64,000 bases of DNA from contig JACWEG010000002.1 of assembly GCA_014653605.1 (NCBI GenBank), positions 62,001 to 126,000 of the forward strand. Direction: 5' to 3'. The DNA comes from Pelagibacterales bacterium SAG-MED37 (GTDB lineage: Bacteria > Pseudomonadota > Alphaproteobacteria > Pelagibacterales > Pelagibacteraceae). Within the stretch, counting starts at the first letter, position 1, and the number at the start of each line of letters is the position of its first letter. A model generated the notes under the pieces. The model had not been told where the DNA came from and did no database searches. It saw only the letters and a list, made by a program, of their open reading frames with translations. Both the position numbers and the translations under genes were made by a program. This document shows positions 63,206 through 64,000 of the stretch, piece after piece.

Positions 63206-64000
63206 TTAATTTGAAGATGCTTTATTTAAAGCAGAATATTTTTTTAGAAATGTATTTAATTCCATATTTTCTTGTTTATCAGAGTCCAATCTTCTAATGG
63301 TTACAGAGTTACTGTCAACTTCTTTTTTACCACAAATTAATAAAACAGGGACTTTTGCAAGAGAATGTTCTCTAATTTTATAATTCAAATTCTGATTTTT
63401 TAAATCTACTAATGAGCTCATACCGGCCGATTTAATTTTTTCAGATACTTTAATTGCATAATCTTCAAAGTCTTCTGAAATTGGTATCACAACTGTTTGC
63501 AATGGTGAAATCCAAAATGGAAATTTTCCAGCATAATTTTCAATTAAAATCCCAATAAATCTTTCAAGAGACCCAAATAAGGCTCGGTGTAACATCACAG
63601 GAACTTTTTTTGTTCCATCTTTATCAATATATGAAGCATCCAATCTTCCAGGTAAGTTAAAATCTACTTGTAAAGTTCCACATTGCCAATCTCTACCAAT
63701 TGCATCTCTTAAAACAAACTCAATTTTTGGACCATAAAAAGCACCTTCACCTTTATTAATACTATATTCTAATTTTGATGCTTTAACTGCTTCTAGTAGT
63801 GATGCTTCAGCTTTATCCCAAACTTTATCATCACCAACTCTCACTTCTGGTCGATCTGCATATTTAAGAACTACATTTTCAAAACCTAAATCTTTATAAA
63901 TATCTAAGATTAAATTTGTAACAATTAAACATTCACTAGTGATTTGATCCTCGGTGCAAAAGATATGAGCATCATCTTGAGTAAAGGCTCTTACTCTTAA
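63206..64000 (-). CDS. thrS: Threonyl-tRNA synthetase (partial, continues past window end)
   Basis: Frame stays open to 64000: LRVRAFTQDDAHIFCTEDQI...VVLKYADRPEVRVGDD; track ORF start at 63844 is internal. Confidence 0.95.
   Translation of the reverse strand, partial: LRVRAFTQDDAHIFCTEDQITSECLIVTNLILDIYKDLGFENVVLKYADRPEVRVGDDKVWDKAEASLLEAVKASKLEYSINKGEGAFYGPKIEFVLRDAIGRDWQCGTLQVDFNLPGRLDASYIDKDGTKKVPVMLHRALFGSLERFIGILIENYAGKFPFWISPLQTVVIPISEDFEDYAIKVSEKIKSAGMSSLVDLKNQNLNYKIREHSLAKVPVLLICGKKEVDSNSVTIRRLDSDKQENMELNTFLKKYSALNKASSN

Overview
The window is a very AT-rich, densely packed alphaproteobacterial core-genome segment. Protein content, gene order and streamlining fit SAR11/Pelagibacterales; that assignment is inference, as I could not run a search. 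Most of it is housekeeping: ybaB-dnaX, SRP RNA, pheA, kdsB, argF/argD, gcrA, kdsD-lptC-lptB, aroA-cmk-rpsA-ihfB-pyrF-trpFBA-accD-folC, trxA, sbcB/nuclease/rmuC, hisG-hisZ-hisS, csp, infA, hisD, murA, dcd, rpmH-rnpA-yidD-yidC-argB, dapD-dapE, truA-fmt-def, aroK-aroB, bolA, cobS-cobT-like genes, regB, gyrB, lepA, pheT-pheS, rplT-rpmI-infC-thrS. RNA genes read directly: SRP RNA, tRNA-His(GTG), tRNA-Phe(GAA), tRNA-Thr(GGT), tRNA-Ser(GGA). I saw no CRISPR array, prophage or transposase. The points most worth follow-up are: (i) contiguous biosynthetic enzymes with altered catalytic motifs (TrpB E109-equivalent to Asp, cytidylate kinase without the Walker A lysine, a non-canonical EPSP synthase, a divergent ornithine carbamoyltransferase); (ii) a methyltransferase + HDAC-like + SET/post-SET gene trio between dapE and truA; (iii) tRNA-His lacking encoded G-1 and ending 4 nt before the hisS start codon; (iv) tRNA-Thr and tRNA-Phe with non-canonical T-loops; (v) an sbcB / MGME1-like PD-(D/E)XK / rmuC nuclease cluster; (vi) several small ORFs missing from the ORF track, some with overlapping start/stop codons.
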